Of a stretch of 64,000 nt of DNA, positions 18,251 through 33,194 are shown piece after piece. This DNA comes from Gammaproteobacteria bacterium (GTDB lineage: Bacteria > Pseudomonadota > Gammaproteobacteria > Pseudomonadales > JADFDG01), in the NCBI GenBank assembly GCA_018262975.1, contig JADFDG010000019.1:1-64000 (forward strand), given 5' to 3'. Within the stretch, counting starts at the first letter, position 1. Each line of letters begins with the position of its first letter. The notes below the pieces were generated by a model. It was not told the DNA's origin and searched no databases. It saw only the letters and a program-made list of their open reading frames with translations. The position numbers and the translations under genes are program-made.

Positions 18251-18772
18251 CTACAGGTGCAGCCGGCGCAGCGCGTTGCAGGGCGCGCCGCGGCTGAATG
18301 CCTCGTCGAACCATGCCGCGCGGTCGCGGGCGGTGTTCAGGTTGCGGAAGGTGACCACGGCTGACGCCGACTCGAATTCCGGTCGGCGGATCAGCCCGAT
18401 CTCGTCGACGATGAGCAGCGCTTCGCGCGTCTTGGCGTACTCGTCACGCAGTTCGCGCACGTCGATGAAGGTGGGGAAACGGTGCCAGAGCGTGACCAGG
18501 CGGTGCGTCTCCCGTTCGGCGGGGCGTGGGTCGTTGATCAGCAACTGGATGCGCGCCACCTTGCTGCGTCGCGCGATGAAGCCGGCCACCAGCGTGGCCA
18601 GTGCCTCGCGGTTGTACAGTGCCGGCTCGGTGTCGTGCGAGAGGATGCGGATGGTGCGCGTGGCCTGGGCCACCATGCGGTCGGTGGCCGCCACCAGGTC
18701 GGCGAACTCGGTGGTGTGTATCACCGCCTCGCTTTGCCCGAGCACCTGGCTGTCCATGTCGTGCCCGGCCAT
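18251..18772 (-). CDS. Uncharacterised protein, possibly phospholipase D-like fold
   Basis: A 173-residue cytosolic protein. The start (MAGHDMDSQVLGQS) was chosen because GGAGG lies eight bases upstream and the preceding GNAT gene ends 17 bp before. The pattern RTIRILSHDTEPALYNREAL and RIQLLINDPRPAERETHRLV looks like the body of HKD/PLD-type folds, but no HxK motif is present, so it is not a phospholipase. It has usually been found next to GNAT genes, as here. Function unknown; possibly it works with the acetyltransferase. Confidence 0.6.
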   Translation of the reverse strand: MAGHDMDSQVLGQSEAVIHTTEFADLVAATDRMVAQATRTIRILSHDTEPALYNREALATLVAGFIARRSKVARIQLLINDPRPAERETHRLVTLWHRFPTFIDVRELRDEYAKTREALLIVDEIGLIRRPEFESASAVVTFRNLNTARDRAAWFDEAFSRGAPCNALRRLHL

Positions 18773-18789
18773 CGTGCGCGCCTCCGGTC

Positions 18790-19224
18790 TTACTGGGGAT
18801 CGAGGGTCTTCACCATCAGCCGGTGCGGGATGCCGGCTTCCACGAAGATACCACCATCGACCAGGAACCCGGCAGCCTCGTAGAACGAGGTGGCGTGGGT
18901 CTGCGCGTGCAGGAAGATCTCCCGCAGGCCCTGGGCACGGGCCTCGGCGATGGCCGCATCCAGCAGCGCGCGGCCGATGCCCTCGGTGCGGCGCTCGAGC
19001 AGCACCGACAGCCGGCTGATCTGCCCGGATGGCAGCAGGCGCACGCAGCCCAGTGCCTGGCCGGCCGGATCCTCGGCGAGGAAATGCACGCTGTCGTCGT
19101 CGTGCTCGTCCCACTCCATGTCCTCCGGCACGTGCTGTTCATCGATGAACACGGTGCGGCGGATGCCGGCCAACGCCTCGCGGTCGTCGGCCCAGCGGGT
19201 CTTGCGGATGCGGAAATCGCTCAT
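18790..19224 (-). CDS. GNAT-family N-acetyltransferase
   Basis: A 144-residue GNAT acetyltransferase that should transfer an acetyl group from acetyl-CoA to an unidentified amine. The acetyl-CoA loop is the EGIGRALLDAAIAEA segment (residues about 80-95), and the N-terminal pattern RRTVFIDEQHVPEDMEWDEHDDDSVH is the ElaA-like subgroup. It starts three bases after the roxA stop, so it is co-transcribed with roxA. The substrate is not predictable. Confidence 0.85.
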   Translation of the reverse strand: MSDFRIRKTRWADDREALAGIRRTVFIDEQHVPEDMEWDEHDDDSVHFLAEDPAGQALGCVRLLPSGQISRLSVLLERRTEGIGRALLDAAIAEARAQGLREIFLHAQTHATSFYEAAGFLVDGGIFVEAGIPHRLMVKTLDPQ

Positions 19225-19227
19225 CGA

Positions 19228-20427
19228 TTACTCCGGTGACTGCCCGTCGGGCAGGTACAGGTGACCGCTGTTGAACAGGTGCAGCAGCAGCGCCGCGGCG
19301 GCGTCGTCGGCCAGCGCCTCGCGCAGCGGACCGCAGTCCGGCCGGCGCTGGTCGGCCAGCGTGGTGGCCAGTGCCTGCATGGCCTGCGAGCCGTGCAGGT
19401 CGTAACGCTCGCCATCGACGAACAGCGCCGGCGTGCCGCTCGTTTCCACCACCAGGAAGCGGCTGCCTTCGTCGCGGCAGGCGTGGCTGGCACGCAGCAG
19501 CGCGCGGGCGAGGGTGGCGCGCGTGTAGCGCCGTGCCGGCGCCTCGGTGGCGTGGTCGCCGTACTTGGGCTCCGACAACCAGCGGCCGAGGAAATCCTCG
19601 AGCGCCCCGGGGGCATCGACCAGCGCGTGGATGCGGGCGCGCAGGGCCTTGAGGGCGGCGGGTGTCATGCTGCCGGGGTGTGCTGACGGCTTGCTGCCGG
19701 CATCGCCATAGCGCTGCAGTTCCGGCGTGCGTTCGACCAGGTAATTACAGAAGGCATCCAGCAGCTCACGGTCGCTGGGCGCGCGGAAGCCCACCGAGTA
19801 CGTCATGCATTCGCCGCGCGCCACGCCCCAGTGCGCCAGTCGCGGCGGCAGGTACAGCAGGTCGCCCGGTTCGCAGACGAACTCGGCGGTGACCTTCATT
19901 TTCCTGAGGATGCGCAGGTCCGGGTGCGGCAGCAGGTCCTTGTCGTCGACCTCCGGGCCGATCTTCCACACGCGCGTGCCGTGGCCCTGGATGAGGAACA
20001 CGTCGTAGCTGTCGTAGTGCGGGCCCACGCCGCCGCCATCCACCGCGTAGCTCACCATCAGGTCGTCGATGCGCCAGTTGGGCAGGAAGTTGAAGCGCTC
20101 CAGCAGGTCCGCGGCGGCGGGCAGGTAGTGGTCCACCGCCTGCACCAGCAGCGTCCAGTCGCGGGCCGGCAGCGACTTGAAACTCTTCTGCGTGAACGGA
20201 CCCCGGCGCAGCTCCCAGCGGTTGTCCGGGTGCTTGAGCACGATGCGCGATTCGACGTTGTCTTCCAGCGCCAGTCCGGCCAGGTCGCCACCGTCGAGCA
20301 GCCCGGCGAGTTCCGGCACCGCGTTCTTGATGAACAGCGGCTTCTGCTGCCAGTAGTCACGCAGGAACTGCGCGGGCGTCAGGTCGCCGAGGCGGCGCAG
20401 CGTGTCCTTGCCGAGCCAGTCGGACAT
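19228..20427 (-). CDS. roxA: 50S ribosomal protein L16 arginine hydroxylase (RoxA/YcfD-type)
   Basis: A 399-residue JmjC-type Fe(II)/2-oxoglutarate oxygenase. The iron triad is in GPHYDSYDVFLIQGHGTRVW (HxD) and the later His in the cupin barrel. The N-terminal QFLRDYWQQKPLFIKNA is the diagnostic YcfD start. The E. coli enzyme hydroxylates an arginine of ribosomal protein L16 and is tied to growth under nutrient limitation and oxygen supply. The gene follows purB by six bases and precedes GNAT by three, giving a tight minus-strand operon. Specificity for L16 is inferred by family. Confidence 0.88.
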   Translation of the reverse strand: MSDWLGKDTLRRLGDLTPAQFLRDYWQQKPLFIKNAVPELAGLLDGGDLAGLALEDNVESRIVLKHPDNRWELRRGPFTQKSFKSLPARDWTLLVQAVDHYLPAAADLLERFNFLPNWRIDDLMVSYAVDGGGVGPHYDSYDVFLIQGHGTRVWKIGPEVDDKDLLPHPDLRILRKMKVTAEFVCEPGDLLYLPPRLAHWGVARGECMTYSVGFRAPSDRELLDAFCNYLVERTPELQRYGDAGSKPSAHPGSMTPAALKALRARIHALVDAPGALEDFLGRWLSEPKYGDHATEAPARRYTRATLARALLRASHACRDEGSRFLVVETSGTPALFVDGERYDLHGSQAMQALATTLADQRRPDCGPLREALADDAAAALLLHLFNSGHLYLPDGQSPE

Positions 20428-20433
20428 GGGCGT

Positions 20434-21846
<1,413 letters not shown>

Positions 21847-21913
21847 CTATACGAGGGGCGGCGGAATGGGGGGCGGGCGGGACGAACTGGCGGCAATCGT
21901 ATACCCGCGGGGC

Positions 21914-21943
21914 AAAAAAAAGCCCCGGGGAATCCCCGGGGCT
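21914..21943 (-). terminator. Rho-independent terminator after monomeric Idh
   Basis: AGCCCCGGGG, loop AAT, CCCCGGGGCT form a perfect 10-bp stem. On the minus strand it is followed by seven U residues (A at 914-920). It sits about 30 bp past the idh stop and before purB, so idh is transcribed as its own unit. Confidence 0.9.
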
Positions 21944-21973
21944 CGTTACCGGTGCCGGTCAGGCACCGGGCAT

Positions 21974-24214
<2,241 letters not shown>

Positions 24215-24383
24215 CGGGGTCTCCTGACATGAATCGTGCGTAGACGCTCCATCGGCTGCCTTGTGGGTGACCGGTGGTTGGCGATCTACAGGGTTTTTCC
24301 TCGCGCCAAGTCTGACCTGCGTTGGGGATATTGCAAGCCAGAACAAAGAGTTGTAACGGGTTGTGACGTCTTGCCCGGGTGTG

Positions 24384-24992
24384 TCACAGCGCCTCCAGCA
24401 TCCGCCGTGCGCCCAGCAGCAGGTGCCAGCGCCGGCCACCCAGGTGGTGCCAGAGGTGGGCGGCGCGGACGCCGGCGAACAGGCAGGCGCGGATGCGCGC
24501 CGCCACTTCCGGGGCCTGCAGCTGGCGGGGGTCACCCTTGACCTGCACGCGGAAGCGCAGGGCGCCGAAGGTGTCCACGTAAAGGGCGGCGATCTTCGCC
24601 ACGACGTCGTCGGGGATGTGTTCGCCCGCCGGGCCGGCACCCTCGGCGACCTGGTCCAGGCGGGTACGGATGATCTGCTGCATGTCCGGGTCGCCGCGCA
24701 GGATGCCGTTCAGGTGCAGCATCGCCATCACGTAGGAGATGCGGTTGGTGCTGTCGCGGCCGGTGTCGCGACGCAGCACCTGGCCGAGGAATTCGCGGCC
24801 GGTCCGCAGGGCGGCCGGGTCCGGGAAGATGTCGGCCACGGTATCGGCGTCGAGCGCGAACAGGCTGTTGACGCTGGCGGTGAACTCGCGGGACGGCGCC
24901 TGGCCGTGGTTGGCGATGTCGTCCACCAGCACGGCGGCCTGGAACACGGCGGCGAGGGCGGTGAGGCGGTCTTTCATTGCTTGGTCGGCCAT
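24384..24992 (-). CDS. hflD: High-frequency-lysogenization-type protein HflD
   Basis: A 202-residue helical, membrane-associated protein of the HflD family (about 205-215 residues). In E. coli it affects the stability of phage lambda CII; its housekeeping role is unclear. The family feature seen is [23 protein letters not shown] near the start. It follows mnmA with a short gap of about 15 bp, as in the widespread order mnmA-hflD-purB. Confidence 0.9.
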   Translation of the reverse strand: MADQAMKDRLTALAAVFQAAVLVDDIANHGQAPSREFTASVNSLFALDADTVADIFPDPAALRTGREFLGQVLRRDTGRDSTNRISYVMAMLHLNGILRGDPDMQQIIRTRLDQVAEGAGPAGEHIPDDVVAKIAALYVDTFGALRFRVQVKGDPRQLQAPEVAARIRACLFAGVRAAHLWHHLGGRRWHLLLGARRMLEAL

Positions 24993-25007
24993 GCTGTCCT
25001 TCTCGTC

Positions 25008-26150
25008 TCAGTGCGCCAGGCAACTGCCGGCCCAGGCCTCGGGGAATGCCGGCGCGGTGGCCTCGATCACGCCGCCGCCGAGGCAGCGCTCGCCGTCGTA
25101 GAAGACCACGGACTGGCCCGGCGTCACCGCGCGCTGCGGTTCGTTGAAATGCACGGCGAGGCCGCCCCGGCCGTCGCTTTCCACCACGCAGCCCTGGTCG
25201 GGCTGGCGGTAGCGGGTCTTGGCGGTGCAACGGTATGGCAGTGCCGGCCCGGCGTGGTCGATCCACCAGGGCACGTGCACGGTGAGGGTGCGCGCGTACA
25301 GCAGCGGGTGGTCGCCCTGTGCCACCACCAGGCGGTTGCTGGCCAGGTCCTTGCCGACCACGTACCAGGGTTCGTCGCTGCCGTCTTTTGTGCCGCCGAT
25401 GCCGAGGCCCTGGCGCTGGCCGAGCGTGTAGTACATCAGGCCGTGGTGCTCGCCGATGACCTTGCCGTCCGGCAGCACCATCCGGCCCGGTTGTGCCGGC
25501 AGGTATTTCTTCAGGAAGTCGGCGAACTTGCGCTCGCCGATGAAGCAGATGCCGGTGGAATCCTTCTTGGCGTGGTTCACGAAGCGGTATTTCGCGGCGA
25601 TCTCGCGCACCTGGCTCTTGGGCAGGTCGCCGACCGGGAACAGCGTCTTCGCGAATTCGCGTTCGCCCACCGCGTGCAGGAAATAGCTCTGGTCCTTGTT
25701 CGGGTCGAGCCCGCGCAGCAGCCAGGTATGGCCGTCCACGGTCTTCGTGCGGGCGTAGTGGCCGGTGGCGATGAAGTCCGCGCCGAGGGTGAGCGCGTAG
25801 TCGAGGAAGGCGCGGAACTTGATCTCGCGGTTGCAGAGGATGTCCGGGTTCGGCGTGCGGCCGGCCTGGTACTCGGCGAGGAAGTGCTCGAAGACGTTGT
25901 CCCAGTATTCCGCGGCGAAATTGGCGGTGTGCAGCGGGATGCCGAGGCGGTCGCTGACGGCCTGCGCGTCAGCGAGGTCTGTCATCGCCGTGCAGTACTC
26001 GGTGCCGTCGTCCTCGTCCCAGTTCTTCATGAACAGGCCTTCGACGGTGTAGCCCTGTTCGATGAGCAGGGCGGCCGATACCGACGAGTCGACGCCGCCG
26101 GACATGCCGACGATCACCTTGCGGCCGTTGCCGGGCAGGGTCCCGCTCAT
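25008..26150 (-). CDS. mnmA: tRNA-specific 2-thiouridylase MnmA
   Basis: A 380-residue enzyme that thiolates U34 of tRNA-Lys, -Glu and -Gln using sulfur passed along the Tus relay and ATP. The PP-loop is [10 protein letters not shown] (residues about 14-23). The catalytic cysteines are in [12 protein letters not shown] and GICFIGER. The ATG start overlaps the nudJ stop by four bases (ATGA), which is why the short start was chosen over a longer frame. The Tus proteins that deliver sulfur are encoded at 44-46 kb. Confidence 0.97.
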   Translation of the reverse strand: MSGTLPGNGRKVIVGMSGGVDSSVSAALLIEQGYTVEGLFMKNWDEDDGTEYCTAMTDLADAQAVSDRLGIPLHTANFAAEYWDNVFEHFLAEYQAGRTPNPDILCNREIKFRAFLDYALTLGADFIATGHYARTKTVDGHTWLLRGLDPNKDQSYFLHAVGEREFAKTLFPVGDLPKSQVREIAAKYRFVNHAKKDSTGICFIGERKFADFLKKYLPAQPGRMVLPDGKVIGEHHGLMYYTLGQRQGLGIGGTKDGSDEPWYVVGKDLASNRLVVAQGDHPLLYARTLTVHVPWWIDHAGPALPYRCTAKTRYRQPDQGCVVESDGRGGLAVHFNEPQRAVTPGQSVVFYDGERCLGGGVIEATAPAFPEAWAGSCLAH

Positions 26151-26626
26151 GCCGGCGCCAGGCCGCGACGGGCGAGGTCGTCGGCGTCGAAGATCAGGTC
26201 GAGCGGGAAGCGCTTGCCGGCGGCGTGGTCTTCCACGCAGCGCAGCACCAGCGGGCTGCGCAGGCGCTCGGGGTGCGCGCGCAACTCCTCCAGCGTCAGC
26301 CAGTGCAGGGCCTCGATGTCCTTGTCGATCGCGTAGCCGTCCACCTGTTCGAGGATCGTGCCGGCGAAGCAGACGCGGAAATAGGTGGCGCCGTTCTTCG
26401 GGCTGGTCCACACGTACAGGCCCAGCAGGTGCGTCGGTTCGATGCGGAAGCCGGTTTCCTCCAGCGCCTCGCGGCGGGCGCCCTCGACGAGCGACTCGCC
26501 GCCCTCGAGGTGGCCGGCCGGCTGGTTGTACACCGGCACGCCGTGCGGGCTTTCCTGGACGACCAGGTAGCGGCCGTCACGTTCGACGACGGTGGCAACG
26601 GTCAGGTGCGGATCGAACTGGCTCAT
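26147..26626 (-). CDS. nudJ: NUDIX hydrolase NudJ
   Basis: A 159-residue phosphatase/pyrophosphatase. The NUDIX box is [19 protein letters not shown] (residues about 41-60). E. coli NudJ removes phosphate from thiamin pyrophosphate-type and nucleotide substrates. Context (rluE, nudJ, mnmA, hflD) is that of E. coli. First gene of the minus-strand operon; divergent from moaC by about 90 bp. Confidence 0.92.
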   Translation of the reverse strand: MSQFDPHLTVATVVERDGRYLVVQESPHGVPVYNQPAGHLEGGESLVEGARREALEETGFRIEPTHLLGLYVWTSPKNGATYFRVCFAGTILEQVDGYAIDKDIEALHWLTLEELRAHPERLRSPLVLRCVEDHAAGKRFPLDLIFDADDLARRGLAPA

Positions 26627-26719
26627 CGGTGGTATTGGGAATCGCGTGGCGGGGCGCCTATGCTAATGGATAGCCGCCGCCCCATAAACGCCGGGCGGCA
26701 CTGACGGACACCCGATTCC

Positions 26720-27208
26720 ATGCCCGAACTGACCCACCTGAACGCCCGCGGTGAGGCGCACATGGTCGACGTCGGCGCCAAGGCCGACAGTGGCCGCCGC
26801 GCGGTCGCCGAGGCCGTCGTGCGCATGCGCCCGGACACGCTCGCCCGCATCGTCGCCGGCAGCCTGCCCAAGGGCGACGTGCTGGCCACCGCGCGCATCG
26901 CCGGCATCATGGCCGCCAAGCGCACGCCGGACCTGATCCCGCTCTGCCACCCGCTGCCGCTCAGCGGTGTCGAGGTGGACCTGGTGCCGCTGCCCGCGGG
27001 TGACGGCCTTGCCATCACCGCCACCTGCCGGGTCACCGGCAAGACCGGCGTGGAGATGGAGGCGCTCACCGCGGCGTCGGTAGCGGCACTGACCGTTTAC
27101 GACATGTGCAAGGCGGTGGAGAAGGGGATGGTGATCGAGTCGGTGCGCCTGCTCGAGAAAGAAGGCGGGAAAAGCGGCCACTGGCTGGCCGGGGGAGACA
27201 AGCCGTGA
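26720..27208 (+). CDS. moaC: Cyclic pyranopterin monophosphate synthase MoaC
   Basis: A 162-residue enzyme that makes cyclic pyranopterin monophosphate in molybdenum cofactor synthesis. The signatures [16 protein letters not shown] and [20 protein letters not shown] are intact. The stop TGA overlaps the GTG start of moaD (GTGA), which indicates translational coupling. The usual partner moaA is not in the window. The cluster is inserted into the otherwise conserved order nudJ-rluE. Confidence 0.96.
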   Translation: MPELTHLNARGEAHMVDVGAKADSGRRAVAEAVVRMRPDTLARIVAGSLPKGDVLATARIAGIMAAKRTPDLIPLCHPLPLSGVEVDLVPLPAGDGLAITATCRVTGKTGVEMEALTAASVAALTVYDMCKAVEKGMVIESVRLLEKEGGKSGHWLAGGDKP

Positions 27209-27459
27209 TCCAGGTGCTGTTTTTTGCCAGCGTGCGTGATCGCCTCGGCGTGGAATCGGTGAGCGTCGATCCCGCCGACGCGGGCGAGACGCTGGAATCC
27301 TTGCGCCGGCACCTGGCCGCGCGCGGCGGTGCCTGGGAAGCCGTGCTCGGCAGTGACGACCGCCTGCTGGGCGCGGTCAACCACAACATCGTACCGATGC
27401 ACACGCTGGTGTTCGACGGCGACGAAGTGGCGTTCTTCCCGCCGGTCACCGGGGGCTGA
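27205..27459 (+). CDS. moaD: Molybdopterin synthase small subunit MoaD
   Basis: An 84-residue ubiquitin-like sulfur carrier ending in the essential Gly-Gly (PPVTGG), which receives the sulfur used to form molybdopterin. Start codon GTG overlaps the moaC stop. The moaE GTG start follows four bases after its stop. Works as a complex with MoaE. Confidence 0.93.
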   Translation: MIQVLFFASVRDRLGVESVSVDPADAGETLESLRRHLAARGGAWEAVLGSDDRLLGAVNHNIVPMHTLVFDGDEVAFFPPVTGG

Positions 27460-27463
27460 GCCG

Positions 27464-27931
27464 GTGGCCGACGTCATCCGCGTCAGTGCCGCCGACTTCG
27501 ATGTCGCCGTGGAATACGCCGCGCTGCGCGGCGCGTCGGACACGGGTGCGATTGCCCTGTTCGTCGGGCTGGTGCGCGATTTCGGCGATCGCCCGGACGT
27601 GCGCGGACTGGTCCTCGAGCACTACCCCGGGATGACCGAGAAATCGCTGGCGGCGCTGGTGGTGGAGGCGCGTGCGCGCTGGGCAGTGCAGGACGTGCGA
27701 ATCGTCCACCGCGTGGGCGCGCTGGCGCTGGCCGACCAGATCGTGCTGGTGGGCGTGTCGGCGGCGCACCGCGCCGATGCGTTCGCGGCCTGCGAATTCC
27801 TGATGGACCGCCTCAAGACCGCGGCCCCTTTCTGGAAGCGCGAGACCGACGCGTCGGGGATTTCCCGCTGGGTCGACCAGAAGGCGACGGACCTTTCCCG
27901 CGAGGCGCGCTGGACGGACCCCGAGGAGTAG
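27464..27931 (+). CDS. moaE: Molybdopterin synthase large subunit MoaE
   Basis: A 155-residue catalytic subunit that inserts two sulfurs into cyclic pyranopterin monophosphate with MoaD. The blocks [21 protein letters not shown] and RVGALALAD, and the C-terminal APFWKRE containing the catalytic lysine, are all present. GTG start. Its last 119 bases are overlapped on the other strand by the tail of rluE. Confidence 0.93.
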   Translation: MADVIRVSAADFDVAVEYAALRGASDTGAIALFVGLVRDFGDRPDVRGLVLEHYPGMTEKSLAALVVEARARWAVQDVRIVHRVGALALADQIVLVGVSAAHRADAFAACEFLMDRLKTAAPFWKRETDASGISRWVDQKATDLSREARWTDPEE

Positions 27932-28475
27932 GGGCGGGGACGGCGATCTCGCGGTATTCGCCGGGGGCCAGGCCGTCGAGGTTCCAGTCGCCGATCGCGC
28001 GGCGGACCAGGCGCAAGGTCGGGAAGCCCACGGCGGCCGTCATGCGCCGCACCTGGCGGTTGCGGCCCTCGGTGATCACCAGTTCCAGCCAGGTGGTCAC
28101 GTCGTTCTTGCGGTAGCGGATCGGCGGGTCGCGCTCCGGGATCGCCGGCGGCGCGATCACGCGCACCTTTGCGGGCAAGGTTGGCCCGTCATTCAGCAGA
28201 ACACCCGTCCGTAGCCCGTGCAGGGCCGCTTCGTCCGGCGCGCCCTCCACCTGCACCCAGTAGGTCTTCGGCAACTTGTGCTTCGGGTCGGCGATGCGCG
28301 CGATCAGGCCGCCATCGTCGGTCAGCGCGACCAGTCCCTCGGAATCGCGGTCCAGCCGTCCGGCCGCGTAGATGCCGGGAATCCGGATCCAGTCGGCCAG
28401 CGTCGGCCGCCCCTCGCTGTCGGTGAACTGGCACAGGACATTGAAGGGCTTGTAGAAGAGAACGAGTCGGGCCAT
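27813..28475 (-). CDS. rluE: 23S rRNA pseudouridine synthase RluE
   Basis: A 220-residue RsuA-family synthase that makes pseudouridine 2457 in 23S rRNA. The catalytic aspartate is in [13 protein letters not shown] (residues about 39-51), and [18 protein letters not shown] marks the RsuA-type core. No S4 domain is present, as in RluE. After residue about 180 it has a basic Pro/Ser/Arg/Lys-rich tail of about 38 residues that is encoded antisense to moaE. The gene is divergent from icd by 63 bp, the E. coli arrangement. Confidence 0.9.
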   Translation of the reverse strand: MARLVLFYKPFNVLCQFTDSEGRPTLADWIRIPGIYAAGRLDRDSEGLVALTDDGGLIARIADPKHKLPKTYWVQVEGAPDEAALHGLRTGVLLNDGPTLPAKVRVIAPPAIPERDPPIRYRKNDVTTWLELVITEGRNRQVRRMTAAVGFPTLRLVRRAIGDWNLDGLAPGEYREIAVPAPTPRGPSSAPRGKGPSPSGRPSGKSPTRRSRASRKGPRS

Positions 28476-28538
28476 ATACTCAAAGCCGGTTTCACTGATG
28501 CAAACAGGGCAGTCCTGCAGGACACAGGAGTAGAGCAG

Positions 28539-29798
<1,260 letters not shown>

Positions 29799-29817
29799 TC
29801 GCTGCGGCGATCCTTCC

Positions 29818-29873
29818 AGGTAGCGAGGGCGCCATGCGCCCGGTCATCGCGGGCATGGCCCGCTCGCTACGGG
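29818..29873. repeat. Palindromic intergenic repeat, copy 3 (variant)
   Basis: AGGTAGCGAGGGCGCCATGC and a near-inverse arm (GGCATGGCCCGCTCGCTAC) flank a short core. It differs from the other copies (GGCGCC instead of GGGGCC), so it is an older or subfamily copy. It lies between icd and the convergent cold-shock gene and may end both transcripts. Confidence 0.75.
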
Positions 29874-29883
29874 GACGTGTCAG

Positions 29884-30153
29884 TCAGGCCGTGCGCTGGA
29901 AGTGCTTGGGGTCGTTGACCGCTTCGCGCGCGAGCCCCTCGCGCGGCTCTTCCCGCAGTGTCAGGTTGATGGCATGCGAGCCCTTGGCGACTTCCTTGAT
30001 GTCGAAGTTCACCGGCTGGCCCGCCTTGAGGGTCTTGTAGCCGTCCATGTTGATGTAGGAGTAATGGACGAACAGGTCCTCGCCGCCATTGTCGGGGCGG
30101 ACGAAGCCGTACCCCTTGGCGTTGTTGAACCACTTCACGTGTCCGGTAGCCAT
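29884..30153 (-). CDS. Cold-shock domain protein (CspD-position)
   Basis: An 89-residue nucleic-acid-binding protein. The start MATGHVKWFNNAKGYGFVRP carries RNP1 (KGYGFV) and RNP2 (DLFVHYS). After the cold-shock barrel it has a short tail. It lies immediately upstream of and divergent from clpS, which is where cspD sits in E. coli and Pseudomonas. CspD there inhibits replication in stationary phase, but one domain-family match cannot separate CspD from other cold-shock proteins. Confidence 0.88.
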   Translation of the reverse strand: MATGHVKWFNNAKGYGFVRPDNGGEDLFVHYSYINMDGYKTLKAGQPVNFDIKEVAKGSHAINLTLREEPREGLAREAVNDPKHFQRTA

Positions 30154-30337
30154 GGCCGATCCCTCGTCTGGTCCGTGCGGCGACGGCCGCTTCTTGTTGT
30201 TGTCTGGCCTATCCCTGTGCCTGCCCTGGCCGGCATCCGTGCTATAAGTAAACGACACGAAAACCGCCGGAACAGGTGCCCGGGAACTCTCGATCATGGC
30301 TCCCGGCGACGTCAAGTACCCCATATCGGCTGGCCCC

Positions 30338-30366
30338 TTGAACGGGGGATGACCGGTCGCCATATA
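30338..30366 (+). promoter_or_regulatory. Candidate sigma-70 promoter for clpS
   Basis: TTGAAC (-35) and CATATA (-10) are separated by 17 bp, the optimal spacing, and end about 23 bp before the preferred clpS ATG. The 224-bp gap from the cold-shock gene would hold both promoters. Inferred from sequence only. Confidence 0.5.
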
Positions 30367-30389
30367 GAACGCACGTTGTGAACAGGTTC

Positions 30390-30764
30390 ATGTTTCTGCA
30401 GACATACGCGGTGGCACAGGCCCAGGGTGGCGATGCCGGCCGTGACGACGAGCCCGGCCAGCCCGGTGGTGGCGTCGGCCTGGCCGTCGATACGGCCAAG
30501 CCGGCGCTCAAGCCGCCGGCGATGTTCAAGGTCCTGTTGCTGAACGACGACTTCACGCCCATGGACTTCGTCGTCGAGGTGCTGGAAAGCTTTTTCTCGA
30601 TGAACCGCGAGCAGGCCACCCGTGTCATGCTCACGGTGCACACGCAGGGCAAGGCGGTCTGCGGAATCTACTCACGCGACGTGGCGGAAACGAAGGCCGA
30701 GCAGGTCATAGACTACGCTCGTCGCCACCAGCATCCGCTCATGGCAAAGATCGAGCAGGCGTGA
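30390..30764 (+). CDS. clpS: ClpS adaptor
   Basis: A 124-residue adaptor that delivers N-degron substrates to ClpAP. The conserved core [22 protein letters not shown] and the binding-pocket segment [16 protein letters not shown] are intact. The start is uncertain: a GTG at 30378 extends the protein by four residues, but the candidate promoter would leave it almost no leader, so the ATG was preferred. The roughly 45-residue N-terminal extension is longer than usual. It precedes clpA by 69 bp. Confidence 0.92.
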   Translation: MFLQTYAVAQAQGGDAGRDDEPGQPGGGVGLAVDTAKPALKPPAMFKVLLLNDDFTPMDFVVEVLESFFSMNREQATRVMLTVHTQGKAVCGIYSRDVAETKAEQVIDYARRHQHPLMAKIEQA

Positions 30765-30833
30765 AACCCGCGGCTCTATCATTGGTCTGACGTAGTATCA
30801 GTTGCACGGCGCAACGCCCAGGGGGAATCGGCC

Positions 30834-33113
30834 ATGCTCAGCAAGGACCTCGAGGTAACCCTCAACTTCGCCTTCCGCGACGCGCGGGCGAAGCGTCACG
30901 AATACATGACCGTCGAGCACCTGTTGCTCGCGCTGCTCGACAACGAGTCCGCGGCCAAGGTGCTGCGTGCCTGCGGTGCCGACGTCACCGGCCTGCGACG
31001 CGACCTCACCCAGTTCGTGGACGAGACCACGCCGCTGATTCCCGGCCACGACCAGGACCGCGAGACCCAGCCCACGCTGGGCTTCCAGCGCGTGCTGCAG
31101 CGCGCCGTGTTCCACGTGCAGTCCTCCGGCAAGAAGGAAGTCACCGGCGCCAACGTGCTGGTGGCCATCTTCAGCGAGCAGGAAAGCCAGGCCGTGTATT
31201 TCCTGCGCAAGCAGAACATCGCCCGCATCGACGTGGTGAACTACATCGCCCACGGCATCAGCAAGGTGCAGGACGACACCAGCCTGCCGCCGCCGGCCGC
31301 CGGCAACGAGTCGCCGCAGGAAGAAGAGGGCGGTGGCGAGGCCGCGCAGGGCACCAACCCGCTGGACGCCTACTCGTCAAACCTCAACCAGGCGGCGCGC
31401 GACGGTCGCATCGACCCGCTGGTGGGCCGCGAGGAGGAGATCGAGCGCGCCGCGCAGATCCTCTGCCGCCGCCGCAAGAACAACCCGCTGCTGGTGGGCG
31501 AACCCGGCGTCGGCAAGACCGCCATCGCCGAGGGCCTGGCCAAGCTGATCGTTGACGGCAAGGTCCCCGAGCCGCTGAAGGAGAGCGTGGTCTACTCGCT
31601 GGACCTCGGCGCGCTGCTGGCCGGCACCAAGTACCGCGGTGATTTCGAGAAGCGCCTGAAGGCCCTGCTGGGCGAGCTGAAGAAGCGTCCGGGTGCCATC
31701 CTGTTCATCGACGAGATCCACACCATCATCGGTGCCGGCGCTGCCTCCGGCGGCGTCATGGACGCCTCCAACCTGCTCAAGCCGATGCTCGCCTCCGGCG
31801 AGATCAAGTGCATCGGTTCGACCACCTTCGGCGAATACCGCGGCATCTTCGAGAAGGACCGCGCGCTGTCGCGCCGCTTCCAGAAGATCGACGTGCCCGA
31901 GCCGACCGTCGACCAGACCTACGAGATCCTCAAGGGCCTGCGCGAGCGCTTCGAGGAGCACCACAACGTGCGCTACTCGGACAACGCGCTGAAGGCCGCC
32001 GCCGAGTTGTCGGCGCGCTACCTGCACGACCGCTTCCTGCCGGACAAGGCCATCGACGTGGTCGACGAAGTGGGCGCCTTCCAGCGCCTGCAACCGGAGG
32101 GCAAGCGCAAGAAGACCATCTCGGTGCCGGATGTCGAGAACATCATCGCCAAGATGGCGCGCATCCCGCCCAAGACGGTGTCCGCTTCCGACAAGAAGCA
32201 GCTGGGCAACCTCGAGCGCGACCTGAAGATGACCGTGTTCGGCCAGGACGAGGCCATCGACGCGCTGAGCGCGGCGATCAAGCTGTCGCGCGCCGGCCTC
32301 AAGGCACCGGAGAAGCCCATCGGTTCCTTCCTGTTCGCCGGCCCCACCGGCGTCGGCAAGACGGAAGTGAGCCGCCAGCTGGCCAAGACCATGGGCATGG
32401 AACTGGTGCGCTTCGACATGTCCGAGTACATGGAGCGCCACACCGTGTCGCGCCTGATCGGCGCGCCGCCGGGCTACGTCGGTTTCGACCAGGGCGGCCT
32501 GCTCACCGAGGCCATCACCAAGCACCCGCATTGCGTGCTGCTGCTGGACGAGATCGAGAAGGCGCACCCGGAAGTCTTCAACCTGCTGCTGCAGGTGATG
32601 GACTACGGCAAGCTCACCGACAACAACGGGCGCAAGACCGATTTCCGCAACGTGATCCTGGTGATGACCACCAACGCCGGCGCCGAGAGCATGGCCAAGC
32701 GCGGCATCGGTTTCACCCAGCAGGACAACAGCACCGACGCGATGGAAGCACTGCGTCGCCTGTTCACGCCGGAGTTCCGCAACCGCCTGGATGCCATCAT
32801 CCAGTTCCGCCCGCTCGACGCGCAGGTGATCCTCGGCGTGGTCGACAAGTTCCTCACCGAACTGCAGGCGCAGCTGGACGACAAGAAAGTCATGCTGCAC
32901 GTCGATGACGACGCGCGGAAATGGCTGGCGGACAAGGGCTACGACAAGGCGATGGGCGCGCGCCCGATGGCACGCCTGATCCAGGACGAGATCAAGAAGC
33001 CGCTGGCCGAAGCGATCCTGTTCGGCGCGCTGGCGGAGAAGGGCGGCGACGTGCACGTGACGGTGCACGAGGGCAAGCTCGATCTGGAGATCGATGCGCG
33101 CGTCCCGGCCTGA
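30834..33113 (+). CDS. clpA: ClpA, ATPase subunit of the ClpAP protease
   Basis: A 759-residue AAA+ unfoldase. N-domain (residues 1-150), then D1 with Walker [14 protein letters not shown] and Walker [10 protein letters not shown], then D2 with [13 protein letters not shown] and [13 protein letters not shown]. The linker between N-domain and D1 is acidic and Gly/Glu-rich. Length and order match ClpA of gammaproteobacteria. With ClpS and the transferases at 33-35 kb it degrades proteins bearing destabilising N-termini. Confidence 0.97.
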   Translation: MLSKDLEVTLNFAFRDARAKRHEYMTVEHLLLALLDNESAAKVLRACGADVTGLRRDLTQFVDETTPLIPGHDQDRETQPTLGFQRVLQRAVFHVQSSGKKEVTGANVLVAIFSEQESQAVYFLRKQNIARIDVVNYIAHGISKVQDDTSLPPPAAGNESPQEEEGGGEAAQGTNPLDAYSSNLNQAARDGRIDPLVGREEEIERAAQILCRRRKNNPLLVGEPGVGKTAIAEGLAKLIVDGKVPEPLKESVVYSLDLGALLAGTKYRGDFEKRLKALLGELKKRPGAILFIDEIHTIIGAGAASGGVMDASNLLKPMLASGEIKCIGSTTFGEYRGIFEKDRALSRRFQKIDVPEPTVDQTYEILKGLRERFEEHHNVRYSDNALKAAAELSARYLHDRFLPDKAIDVVDEVGAFQRLQPEGKRKKTISVPDVENIIAKMARIPPKTVSASDKKQLGNLERDLKMTVFGQDEAIDALSAAIKLSRAGLKAPEKPIGSFLFAGPTGVGKTEVSRQLAKTMGMELVRFDMSEYMERHTVSRLIGAPPGYVGFDQGGLLTEAITKHPHCVLLLDEIEKAHPEVFNLLLQVMDYGKLTDNNGRKTDFRNVILVMTTNAGAESMAKRGIGFTQQDNSTDAMEALRRLFTPEFRNRLDAIIQFRPLDAQVILGVVDKFLTELQAQLDDKKVMLHVDDDARKWLADKGYDKAMGARPMARLIQDEIKKPLAEAILFGALAEKGGDVHVTVHEGKLDLEIDARVPA

Positions 33114-33120
33114 CCGCTAC

Positions 33121-33147
33121 CTGTAGCGAGGGGGCCATGCCCCCGAT
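33121..33147. repeat. Palindromic intergenic repeat, copy 4 (half)
   Basis: Only the left arm TGTAGCGAGGGGGCCATGCC is present. It is followed at once by the clpA/infA terminator, so the partner arm has been lost or the copy was never whole. Confidence 0.7.
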
Positions 33148-33151
33148 CCGT

Positions 33152-33186
33152 GCAAAAAGAAGGGCGCCCTCGGGCGCCCTTCTTGC
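33152..33186. terminator. Bidirectional terminator between clpA and infA
   Basis: AAGAAGGGCGCCC and its inverse GGGCGCCCTTCTT form a 13-bp stem with a two-base spacer. A run of five A residues precedes it (U on the minus strand for infA), and TTCTT follows on the plus strand. It can end both convergent genes. Confidence 0.85.
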
Positions 33187-33194
33187 GTAACGGT

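Noticed and set aside
31377-33068. 563-codon minus-strand frame over clpA
   Set aside because: Mirror frame of ClpA; Leu/His/Val-rich product without motifs.
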